DNA of 64,000 bases, taken from Fasciolopsis buskii (lineage: Eukaryota > Platyhelminthes > Trematoda > Plagiorchiida > Fasciolidae). Below, in pieces: positions 11,781 to 22,232 of this stretch; position 1 is the stretch's first letter, and every line of letters starts with the position of its first letter. The position numbers and the translations under genes are program-made. The notes below the pieces were generated by a model. The model did not search any database. It was given only the letters and a program-made list of their open reading frames with translations, and was not told the origin of the DNA. The stretch covers positions 108,413 to 172,412 of the forward strand of contig LUCM01005840.1 of the NCBI GenBank assembly GCA_008360955.1, given 5' to 3'.

Positions 11781-13085
11781 CCACAGTGGCTTTCATATAT
11801 ATTTCTATTTATTCATTGTAAATATACTTCCCTGTGACTGCGAATTTGGGAATTTCAGTTTCAAACCGCTATTCCACTCCAATTGATTTTTCCCTCCTCT
11901 GAAGACGTTTGCGTCTTAGAAGCTAATGGGTTTCGCAAGGAGATTTTCTCACCTATTCAATGCAAACAAGCTGTTCAGATTCTGCTTCCTACTAGGAACA
12001 ACAACGAAATTCAGGTCAACTCAATTCGCAAATAGTTTTACTCACCCCCGAGTGCCGCATTTTCAGCAGAGAAGTGACCCGACTATTTGTGTAACTAGTT
12101 ATATATTTCCATGATTAAAACTCAAAAAAACTGCATTTTAAAAACCATACGGTAGCACCCTTGCAGAAATAAAAGTAAAATTTTACCAAGATCAGACTCT
12201 TTCAAGACCGTCTTTTATCACTGAAGGTTTCGAAGGGTATCGTGCAAGTTAGAGCAGGAACAATCTCCGATATGCCACTAATCAGGAATAGAGTAACTTG
12301 TAGATGACGAAGAAGAGAACCGTGAAGGTATGGTGAGTTTACATACAATCCATGTGATACGGTCCGGTACACCTTCGGACCAGCCTGCTTAGACACCCGG
12401 CCAATGAAATTCGCGGCGATAGAAGAAGCAAATAAGTGTTCACACTCCAAATTTGACATCTCGCTGCAGGAAAGCACCAATACCGTCATTCCTATGTAAG
12501 GAGAAATATGATACGATAATCTCGGTCTTCAGGATGTCAAAATACAAAGAGGATCATATTTGCATCAGCGACATTGACAGAAACCAAAGCCCATATTCAC
12601 TGTCCTAAATTGAATCGTATTGATGAGCGAATTAGAAAACCGGTGCTCCACGTAATATGACATATGATCATAAGGATTGCTTGCACAACACTGGGTGTTG
12701 GCTTATATAATTTGCTTTGAATAACCTTGACCGCGGAAACTCAGTGACAAGAACATCTGCCTAGTAAGTGAACAGTCGCAAATTTGATTACGTTGCGGGT
12801 TTCTAGTTTTCGAATGCGTTGAGTGAATTTCCCACTCTATAGAATAATAAATATTTGTCACCTTTCAAAGCTGCTGACGTAGCTAATTGTGGACCGATAT
12901 TCCCGTTGCCAGGGTTAACCTTCCCAAAGTGGCTTTTCAGTTCTTCAAGATGGCCTTCTAGACTAGTGCATGAAAGTAATTTCAATAGCCCCCTGAACTG
13001 CTGAAACAGCTGAACTCCAAAATCGTAGGTCATCCTCGAAGCCCTGAAGAATGTTGTAGGCCAAAGTTGAGCCGTCATTTTGCAG
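11779..13085. other. Non-coding or unrecognised; weak minus-strand frames
   Basis: Minus-strand open frames at 12202-12489 (95 codons) and 12803-13078 (91 codons) look moderately protein-like, but no domain is recognised and splice signals are not clear. The second one overlaps the presumed intron upstream of the plus-strand exon candidate at 13086, so at most one of them is likely to be real. Confidence 0.25.
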
Positions 13086-13256
13086 GTAACAGTCTATTTC
13101 CGCTAGCAAAGTGCTTCAAGGAGATCAAACCTACCTGTCCTCTAATGATAGGACTTCTAAAAACATCCGACTCCCGGCATGCTCTTGAGAGCCTCCTTGA
13201 TACTCTTTCGTTAGCTCAAAGCCTTTCCTCCAGTAATCTTATGGGCAGCCGGCATT
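13086..13256 (+). CDS. Candidate internal exon, unrecognised protein
   Basis: The block is bounded by an acceptor (GCCGTCATTTTGCAG ending at 13085) and a consensus donor (GTGAGT at 13257-13262). One frame is open throughout and begins and ends in phase 1, so the 171-base exon adds exactly 57 codons and could be skipped without frame change. The peptide contains FPLAKCFKEIKPTCPL and LESLLDTLSLAQSLSSS, the latter helix-prone. I do not recognise a family. Phase 1-1 exons are typical of modular extracellular proteins, but that is only suggestive. No partner exon could be assigned. Confidence 0.3.
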
Positions 13257-15253
13257 GTGAGTGCCATTTTTGTTCAGAACAGCTTGAGACCAGTCACCGG
13301 TTGTGGTAATCTAAACATGGATTCGGTATTTATTTCACGAAGAATATCATTTTCGACGATTACATATCTCTATATAGCTGACTTGCTTCTCGGTGATCAA
13401 CACCTGCTGCGATTGGTTATGTGTTGAAAATTCATTTCACTGGATTGGTCGCAGGTGCCTCTGTCATAAGGTGTTCTTATTGAATCTCTTTCTTATATTA
13501 TTTTCCCTTACACTTTAGCCAATCTTAATCTACATAAAATTCAACCTCTTGGACTCTTCTTTGAGGAGACCCATTGTTGTCCTGTTCTGTTCATCCACTT
13601 AGTCAATCAATATTCCTCATTGTTGCACTGAGATAACCACTTATCAGATCAGAACATTGACTTTAGTAATCATTGAAGCTCATTTCTCCGTTCATTTGCA
13701 TCTTACGCATATACATTCTATGTTTTCACAGAAGGCCTTTAGTTAAGGTGCATCTCAAGTGCATGATGATCATCAGTTTATTATTTTTCTACGCATCTTT
13801 TCTCACTAACATTCCACGAATGTGTTTGCATCTTCCCAGAAAACCTTAATATTCGGGATTTCCCATTTTTGGTCGACTGACCTTCTGATTCCATTTTTCA
13901 CATATAAATCCCAAATCATCTGGTCAACCTTACGCCCCCGAAGCATCAGATGCGAGTTTTACTGCTATTAGAGCTTATCAGTTGTCCATATACTTCACTG
14001 GAACCAGGTTTGAACCCATGCTTTCCAACTATGACAGACTAATCAGAATTACTGAGTTCAGCTGGCTCAAATATCCCCCTAAGTGACAGTCAGCAGTTAC
14101 GTGATTCAAATGCGCATGACATTGTCCTTTCTTACCTACTCATAGATACGTTTAGTTTATCAAATCACTGTCTGCTTGCTTGCCACGATGTATTCTTCCT
14201 CTATGTGACATCTCAACGGCCTCGATGTTCTATGCACCCCTTTACCGTTGCAGTATCACAAAGACGTCTTAGTCTTTGGGCAGACATGGTAACATGTCAT
14301 TTGATACCGATTTTACGCCGTTCCATATCTTGGTGTCAGATTGCTCGCACACGAAATTAGAACATTTCTATACTATTATTCAATAATTAGCCCATTTGGT
14401 CTTTTAAAAACTGGTCTTTTGAACCAAAAGATGTATTAGCTCATTAACAGAGGACTGCTTATTTTTCTGTGAAATCCGTGGCCGCCTGCGACCCTTTAAA
14501 AATAGCGAACTACTAACCTTCAGTAGGTTTATCACATCTCGGGGGATCAGAAGTCAGTGGATCTCAGTGCCCCAAAATTTCTTGGAAGCAAGTAACGGAA
14601 ACAAGCTACATGCCATTCTGTTCACTTTATGGCATGAAACCACATCTCAATCTGGCACGCATCGAAAAGCTGCATGCTATTCTCTTCCACTAAAACTCGA
14701 CGATAGAATATTGATTAATTTCACTTTCTTGTCTTTGTCTAGAGACGGCCATAATTGTTTCTTATAACTGCTCAAGTGAGTCAGACTTCGGAAACTAAAA
14801 GTGCCCTGACTGTGACACCTGTGTGCCGAAAGCCAGTAACAAACAGATACTGCGATTCGACGAAAGACTAATTTATGACTGCAGTTGAAGCTAGTAAAAG
14901 TTCAGCCCCATGAAACCTTAACAGTCACGTATTTCTTGCTCTTATAATCACCAGCCAGAAAATCTTATTAGTATCGTGTAACACAGGGAGAACCACCTCT
15001 ACAAAAACGTTCACGAAAAACTCGCAGAACGTCTAGGAAAGCTCTCTTATGTCTCTATGCCGATGTGGGCACTTGCCACCATGAATTGCGATTTATTAGT
15101 GAATTTGATGATTTGTATCTATCAGATCTCAATGGCAAGTAGCCGGGCTGGTTGAAATCGCATGCAACTAGGTACCACCTCAAGTTTCAGCGTCAATTTT
15201 ACCGGTTTTCCCATAGATATAAGAGCTCTGTTCCCCTTTATAGTACATTGCAG
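13257..15253. other. Non-coding or unrecognised
   Basis: No feature supported. The sequence from about 13.4 to 14.3 kb is pyrimidine-rich on the plus strand, with many TCTT and CATT runs and no repeat unit. Confidence 0.4.
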
Positions 15254-15386
15254 AAACTTGTCAAAACTGGAAAAAGTGATACAACATTTATTCCGAAGTG
15301 TTAAGGACTTGTCTCTTTGCAACGCTGTTCTCACAGACTTGGAACAACGTGCAAATGACACGCTCACACTTGCACCTTCTTATTAA
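15254..15386 (+). CDS. Candidate terminal exon, unrecognised protein
   Basis: It follows a pyrimidine-rich acceptor (CCCCTTTATAGTACATTGCAG ends at 15253) and stays open to a TAA at 15384-15386. The peptide is helix-prone with heptad-like spacing (NLSKLEKVIQHLFRSVKD, then LTDLEQRANDTLTLA) and could be a coiled-coil C-terminus. The same frame is open upstream from 15162. An overlapping minus-strand frame (15122-15367) is its shadow or vice versa. Nothing identifies a family. Confidence 0.25.
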
Positions 15387-18300
15387 AAGTTGCATCACAG
15401 TTCTCTGTGTCACCTCACGGTTTGCTAGAAGTAAGTCCGGAAGATCTCACAAAATACAGACACGGTTTACATGAGTCTGACTATTTCTGACATCATTCCT
15501 ATGTGAAATCATGCATAATGAAAGCAAAAAAGTGCAAAACTTGAATTAATCGAAACAACTGAAGGTATTGACACATTCCGATCCATGTGCATGCAACAAG
15601 AACACCGGTAGCACACAATAAAAAGCCCCAAATTTATTAGGAAGCAGAGAAAAGAATCCAGATTACTGTGAAGCAACCGAAATTATACTTCTTATTTGGA
15701 CCAGTCTAGTTAGCAGTATTTATCCTGCTTGAACTAAGGCTACGAATCACGTGGCGAGTTGTTTAATCGAATAACTTGCCCTGGTGTGCAGTCGATTGAG
15801 TGACTTACATCCACATGGCTTGTGCAGACGTACACGAGTGTCTTTAACCCACCAAATAATCAAGCGCCCCAAACTCCTGGTAGTTACGTTTACTGCGTTC
15901 TTCAATATCAGTAATATGTCAACACACAGTTTTACTCAAATATTTTTACTTCACTGTTCCATGACACTGATTAACTAGCTCATGTGGCGACCTGCAGCTG
16001 CAAGGAGCCGGAGAATCTGGCTTGTACATGCGCTTATCACTGAAACCCAAATGTCAGTCATGTTTTTGTGCACTACGGACATGGTAGGAAGCCACTGTGC
16101 AATACTGAGAGCAAATTATACTCACAAGCATTAGAAACAACCAGACCGCATAAGATTTCCAGGATGATTCTGCAAAACCATGAAAACGTACATCAAGATA
16201 ACGCTGTGTGGTTAACTTTGCTTATCAACTCCTTAGTATAACCTCTTCATCGGGGCTTTATTGATTTGCTAAAGACAAAAACATCTGATCTGTCTTGTTA
16301 CGGGTAAATGTTGCAACACGATAGACAGTCCAACCTAGCGTCACTGCCGAACAGAAACGCCAAATTCGGCTGAAGATACCGTCTCGAATTAGGGGAGAAA
16401 CCAACCTAGACTTTAAACTGCGTTTGTATGCAGTTAGGATTCACTTCATTAAACCCCAGACTGAAAGTGCTTGGAACATTTATACTGAAAATCAATGCTG
16501 GTATATAATCATTTCTTCTTTTCCGGCTAAAGAAAATGCTACTACATACTAAGTGGAATTGCGGATTGTGAATAAAACTGGTCAACCACTAAAGTACCTG
16601 GATACCTTGATTTAAACGTTGGATTACTCGGGTGACTTTTATTCATTTTTTTAATCGGAGATGAAGGGTTGCCAAGCCAGCAAAATTAGGTAGCCTGTCT
16701 GGTAGCTGGAAACGATTAAAATCCCCTCATACGAAAGTGATTTGTTCTCCGTGGACGGTGCAGTTAAACCTGAATCACACTGTGCAAAGATAATCAACTA
16801 TCTGCAAAACACGAAACATTTTTTGCGGAACTGAAAGCTCATAAATTCGGACAATTTAAGAGCAACTATAGTTTCATCAGCTAATTATATGCGGGTGATC
16901 GATTGAACGAGTAATTTAATAACAGCAACGGGGAACCTTGTGCGTGCAAAAGCAAAGTGTATGCCACGGTAATTTACGATACCGCGTGGAAATATGCATA
17001 ATATCAAAAAGTAGTCCTAAAAGTACCAACACGACTCCAGTTCATTTGAAGGCTGTGAGATCGACAAGTAATACATTGGACTGATTGCGAATCAGCATAT
17101 AGCTGAACACAAACAGTATGACTTGATGAGCAGATAAATTGCTGGTATTTGGTTGGGTTCGACCCACTTGCCTCCTTGTGAAATGTATTTGTGAACTGAA
17201 TTACTTATACACCTGTCTGCAGCCTAGAAAATCGGCTTCACCCTGATGTACTTTAACATCGCGCAAAATCGTCACAAAACCGTCAGAAAACACCAAGATC
17301 AAATGCGACTGACCGACACCTAATTATTCTTAACAATAACACGTTTCTGGTGCAATACTCATAATGCCACTTTTTATATCAAGCCTTTTCGACTTAAATT
17401 CATTCGTACATTGAGCAAACATTGGAAATGAATGATCATCAGTTTATCCACGAAAGAATCAACACCGTTGGGGGCAAGTTGTATAACCACGGGGATTGTG
17501 GCAACTCCGTCAGTAGTCGTGGAAGTGCTTATCAAAAAATGTAAAGCCGTAATGAGGTATCTGAATTTGCTTCATGTTAGACTATTTCTGGGAAGCTGTA
17601 GCAGGTTAATTCGAAGGCCTCGTGTTGAACACTGTCTCCTAATGATGAAAAACAATTCGACATGTTCAGTGTTCGTTCTTCGTATAGTGCGATAACCAAT
17701 TCGGTCCAAGGCTCGTGATCGATTTCTTAATGGAACCTTTACTTCAACTAAATGATCGGTGCGACCCATCCAATACCGTAGACTGTTTGCTAGTAATTTT
17801 TCTGAACCCAAAAAGGAACCCTACTAGAACCGTTACTTATCGTACACTATGTCAGGTGCTTATATAGATCAAAGTTATTCTGTGGTCACAAAGTGGACAG
17901 AAAACAAGACAGCCAGAACACAATAATATTGTTATTCGTCTCATCTTTGATTTCGACATTGCTTAAGTTACTGCGATATTGATTGTGCTTATACCGGTGG
18001 CAAATATTCTTGACGCTTCATATGCCAAAACTCCCGATTTCGACAATCCTCAGAAGACACAAAAGATCCAACTAGCACTGATTGAGAACTAGCTTGATTT
18101 TAGTGCCTAATTGTTTCTAACAGTGGCTTGGTGATTTTGGAGTTTCCAATCCTGCGATCAATCCAAACACATTGTTTCGTGTTCTTTTGCCTTCACCTGC
18201 TAACATTATGACGAATCGAATTTTCTTCCTGATTTTGAGACATTCTTGAGACAAATTTGCGAATCTGCGGTATTGAGTATGTGCTTTTCTATTCGGCGAC

Positions 18301-19650
18301 GAGTTTCAAGGCCAGTTCTCTGCGTAGCTCACTTAACGTACACGAATCCCTAATGACAAATACGGTCCTGGCTCTCCTTTAACGTACCCGCCGAATCATT
18401 ATTTCTTGTTTTTACTCGTTTTCACATTCCACAGTTGTTGTATTTCACTTTGCATTACTTTAGACAGGATTGCATTTCAAGTGCAGAAAAAGTTCCTTGT
18501 CGAATTTAACAGCCAGTCCACCGCTGCTCCGGATATCATAAGGCAAAGAAACAAAGATTCATTTTTCAGGAGAAAGATATACCACAGTTTTTACACCATG
18601 ATATTTAGTCAATACTAAAAAGGTATTTGTGATTTATGGATAAACTAAAAGGCTAGAACAATGACTAGCACTTTTGATGCAACACATTGCACATCAGTGA
18701 AAATGTAAAACCTGTTGAAATAACATTAAGAGCACAACTTGTAGGCTAACGTTTTTTCGGTGAATTCATTCTCACTCAGATGCATTCACATCTGTGTGCA
18801 AATGATTACTCAGGAGAATTGGGAATAAAAGATTAGAAGTTTAAAATGTCGTATTAAGTCAGCTCAGACAGAAAAAGGACAAGTGGCAGTAGGTGAGCCG
18901 AGGAGATGATTCGATGCTGTAAATGTGCTAACTAGCGTGCGCCTCCCCTAGTTTGATACTGAACCGAGAAGTTGCAGTGCTTAGACTAATTTTCTCTGCG
19001 AACGGAGTTCGGGCCCAGGTAGGCAAATAACAATTTCTTCTGCAGTTGACAGTAGCTGAAGACCTACTCGTTTTGATACGTGTTGTGGATTTCGATAAAC
19101 AATTGGGAAGGCAGAATGGGCATTGATTTAGTAACCTGTCTCAATCAAGTAGGTAAACACTGAACCTGCGATGGTCCACTTCGCTCCAAGTCTTCCATAA
19201 TTCAGTGCAGAATCCAAGGGTAGCCTGATTTTGTTAATCGTATCGACGATTATCGATCAGTTCATGTCCAACTGTGGTGCGGCTTCCATAGACCCAAAAA
19301 CAAGGCAGGTATCGAACCAAATGACAGAAGAGCCCAGGATGGCTTAGACATGAAGGGAAAGGAAGTATCTCAAATTTAATCGGGGCCTATTTAGTTAACG
19401 CAGGCCACTTGATCCACGCTTAGCCCATTTTCTCAATTGTTTAACGAGTTCCGCAATAAACATATAGCCGAGGAGGCCACAGATAATCACCTGTCTAAGC
19501 CCGAACTTTGCCTGCGAAGAAAATTAGTCTAAGCATTGCAAATTCCCCGGCCAGAAACTGACCATATTATGATGTGTGGGTGGCATAAGCTGATTAACGT
19601 CTAGACACCGAAAAGTCCTAGAGTCAGTTGACTGGCGATGGTTACCGATT
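15387..19650. other. Non-coding or unrecognised
   Basis: Over 4 kb with no supported gene or repeat. Two overlapping frames at 17432-17695 (plus) and 17572-17811 (minus, basic, with RNRSRALDRIGYRTIRR) are the longest and have no recognisable domain. Confidence 0.4.
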
Positions 19651-19832
19651 TCACGAAATAATTCACCATTTGAAATCATCGCTCAACTCATCATTAAGAC
19701 ACCACGGAAGCACTGTATAGCTGTTTCATCCTTGTTAGGAATCATGAGCAGTGCATATCGACCGCGTCCGAACTGGGAAGCGAACCGGGGACGAACGATC
19801 TTGAGCCGAACGCCTTAGCCATTTACCGACCT
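19651..19832 (-). mobile_element. tRNA-derived SINE, second copy
   Basis: On the minus strand this matches the copy at 8605-8818 from the tRNA-like head to the body. Box B is a better match to consensus here (GGTTCGCTTCC, 19776-19786 on the minus strand), while box A is degenerate (TCGGTAAATGG). The anticodon-like loop reads CTCAAGA instead of CTGAGAA. The body (TATGCACTGCTCATGATTCC, AACAAGGATGAAACAGCTAT) is well conserved, and the 3' end near GGTGAATTATTTCGTGAAAT is shorter than in copy 1. Confidence 0.8.
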
Positions 19833-19890
19833 CCTCTCATCCTTTTTTCTGTTTTCACTGGCCGAGTTCAACGTTCTGAAATGTTGTTAA

Positions 19891-19924
19891 TATTATTTTT
19901 AATTTATTTTTAATTATTTTTAAT
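19891..19924. repeat. Short AT-rich tandem repeat (ATTTTTAATT unit)
   Basis: About three imperfect copies of a 10-base unit, TATTTTTAATT-like, lie 60 bases beyond the head end of the SINE at 19651-19832. Confidence 0.7.
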
Positions 19925-20521
19925 GTCTTTACATAGACGTGAATTTATTGGATGGAGAATGAATTCGTCGAAAACATTTGGTGGCCCACAAACTGTCCTC
20001 ATCAGTGTAACGGGGCTTAATTCGCGATAACAACACTATCCACCGGAATCGAAAGGAGGATTTCGAATTTAATTCTATCGGAATTCGTATTCTTACCGTT
20101 TAACATTTTCCAACAGTTAGTGGTCTCCTATGCAGGCTGCTACCGGATGTACCTTCGGAATTGAAAGTAACGCAAAACATTCTCGTACCTCTCGTAATTG
20201 TCTAAATCCTGTGTTAAATGTGGACCCTTATCTGTGTGATGAATATGAGAGTTTTTGGTGAATTGAGATTCGTAACGTGTGATGAAAAAGTCGGTGACTT
20301 ATGAGAACACCTCGTGTGTGCACCGGAAACAGCAATCACAGACCCGAAACTTCGGAGAGTGCAGCCAGTCAGTCGATGGATGAATGTGACTGGTATTTTG
20401 TCATCACATATTGTAGAGAATTTTTTTATATTCCGAGAAGTTGGCAAGTTCCACATCAGCAAAATATTTATTATCAAGTAGCACTATAAGTTCTCGGGAG
20501 GACTCTAATCTAGCGATCTAG
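19925..20521. other. Non-coding or unrecognised
   Basis: No feature supported. A 62-codon plus-strand frame (20301-20489) has three Cys residues and no recognisable domain; it could be an upstream part of the lectin-like stretch that follows. Confidence 0.35.
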
Positions 20522-20806
20522 TTGCGACAAAAATGTTCTCATCTCACAAAGTCCGTTGCATTTTTTGATACCTCTCGCTCTATGGGGAGATGCCCCGTTA
20601 ACTTGAATAAAAATGTATCATTAGTTGATGTAAATTTTCGGAGAGTATCTTATTATCCAGACGGTCATTTATGTAATTCGAATTCACAAAATGACTTTCG
20701 CAGAAATTGCCTCACAAAATCCCAATGCGATAATTTCGTGATAAAACCGGAAAGCATAATACCATCGGAATCACTTGATCAGCCATGTGGAAATCGCTGC
20801 AAATGA
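20522..20806 (+). CDS. Possible SUEL/galactose-binding lectin-like fragment
   Basis: The last 70 residues of this 94-residue frame resemble the SUEL (D-galactoside or L-rhamnose binding) domain of latrophilin and EVA-1 type proteins. The order of landmarks is CPVNLNKNVSLVDVNFRRV (like the first Cys and the I-x-I-x-x-A-x-Y-G-R strand), GHLCNSNS, then FRRNCLTKSQC (like RCxGKxxC), and ESLDQPCGNRCK (like FGDPCPGTYKYL). The domain's last strand is missing because a TGA follows directly, with no GT donor at that point. It may therefore be a pseudogene, an exon with an unusual junction, or a chance Cys-rich frame. If real, it belongs to an extracellular protein. The resemblance is by eye. Confidence 0.3.
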   Translation: MRQKCSHLTKSVAFFDTSRSMGRCPVNLNKNVSLVDVNFRRVSYYPDGHLCNSNSQNDFRRNCLTKSQCDNFVIKPESIIPSESLDQPCGNRCK

Positions 20807-21295
20807 AAATTTTCACCATAGGAGTGATGAGGAGGCTTCAGAAGAAAGCACACGAGGACGACCAGTAGCAACACAAACAAACTTTAAGGGCTAAAGCTAA
20901 ATTTTGCCCGTGGATTCTTTTGTTATACTTACTAGGCGTGTGCACAATGCAAAGGCCATGCGCTACTAGGGCCCACTCCACGGGAAGAGGGGGGAAGGCA
21001 AAGCTGGAATGGGCTAGAACCACATGAGGTTTCAATGCACCGAGTGTGGTAACGAGCCGGGCGGTAGCGACTTACTGTCTCCCACCGACTCAGTTGGATG
21101 TCAGGCTGTGCGCGGTTCGTCTTTTTCCCTTGGTTGGAAGCTTCAAAAACGAACTGGACCGTAAGGCAAGGGATCTAAATGGCTAAGACAGTTTCATGGG
21201 AGAGCATCGTTTGGGCAGCATATTCTTTACCATGACTACTGAAAACCCTGAGTGGCTTATCTGAAACGGTTTAAAGTATACGCCTCGTCTTTCAG
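20807..21295. other. Non-coding; a GC-richer patch near 21.0-21.15 kb
   Basis: No gene recognised. The stretch around 20990-21150 is richer in G and C than its surroundings and may be a remnant of an older repeat, but I cannot match it to anything else in the window. Confidence 0.3.
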
Positions 21296-21468
21296 CATTC
21301 TGCTGCTGCGGCAGGGCAACCATTGGGGCGGCCATGTACAAAAATAACATTACTGCTATTGGTAGGCAGCTTGCATTTGGATTTGTATGGTGGCTCATCC
21401 ATTGGACAAAAGCACACGACAGCGTTCCTGGAGGCCAGCTCCTTGGACCACGCTTTATTCTGTTCCAG
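21296..21468 (+). CDS. Candidate exon with strong splice sites, frame ambiguous
   Basis: The acceptor (TACGCCTCGTCTTTCAG ending at 21295) and donor (TTCCAG|GTATTC at 21469) are both good. The block is GC-richer than its flanks. Two plus-strand frames are open across it. One gives QPLGRPCTKITLLLLVG and GGSSIGQKHTTAFLEASS. The other gives NITAIGRQLAFGFVWWLIHW, which could be a membrane segment. A minus-strand frame (21292-21477) is also open. Which frame is used, if any, cannot be decided from one species. No family is recognised. Confidence 0.3.
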
Positions 21469-22080
21469 GTATTCCAAAAATTTATAGAATTTCGACTATC
21501 CTTCCTCTGCGATTGTTAGTTAAAATTCCTTTCAGCTACCTCCGCTTTCCGTTTATTCTCAGCAATGAGGCAGATTAGCCTATTAAGATAGCTACGATTG
21601 ACGCCAAGAAGGTGTCCAGCATTCTGGATAGATGATATCCGCTTCCCTGAAGTGATTGTCGTCAACTCCAGAAAGACCATGGATAATCAGCCCTGATGCG
21701 ATTTGCTGTTGTTGTTATCCTGTGGACGCTAACAAAAAGTGGCATGTTCATTCGGTCACACGGTCAAGTGAACCGTATCCGTGTGCTCTAAAAGTTTTCG
21801 TGTTGTGCAAGAGCTGAATCCCAATAGTAAATGAAATAGAGTATATGGCTTAGGACCTGTTCTATTCGCTTATATGATCTGCTGCACTACGCTTTCTCTA
21901 TCTCAGCTCAATATGGAATACGAGTGATTCGAGATTCTCAAGCGTCCTAGGGCTGGACCACACGTGACTTTAGGAGCATAATGCTGCTATACTTTCTCTA
22001 AAAACTATATACGACTCTTCAGCTTGTCTGTCTATGTCAGTAAAAGTGCGTCTCGCTCGTTTCGGTGTGTCACTGTATAG

Positions 22081-22232
22081 TTGCGATGATCCCATTCGCA
22101 AGTGTTGGTGCTAAAGAGGCCTTAATGAAAAGCTTCGATAGTATTTTTTTACGTAACACAACGGATTTTGATTTCTGTCTGTCTAATGGCAAACTGATTC
22201 TGCGCGGAAATGTGGGCTTGTCTTTAACTATA
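22081..22232 (+). CDS. Candidate exon, unrecognised protein
   Basis: It starts after an acceptor (CGGTGTGTCACTGTATAG ending at 22080, modest pyrimidine tract) and ends at a consensus donor (GTATGT at 22233). The frame is open throughout, starting in phase 1 and ending in phase 0, and encodes pieces such as ASVGAKEALMKSFDSIFL and DFCLSNGKLILRGNVGLSL. No domain is recognised. It lies 1.3 kb downstream of the SUEL-like fragment on the same strand. Confidence 0.22.
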
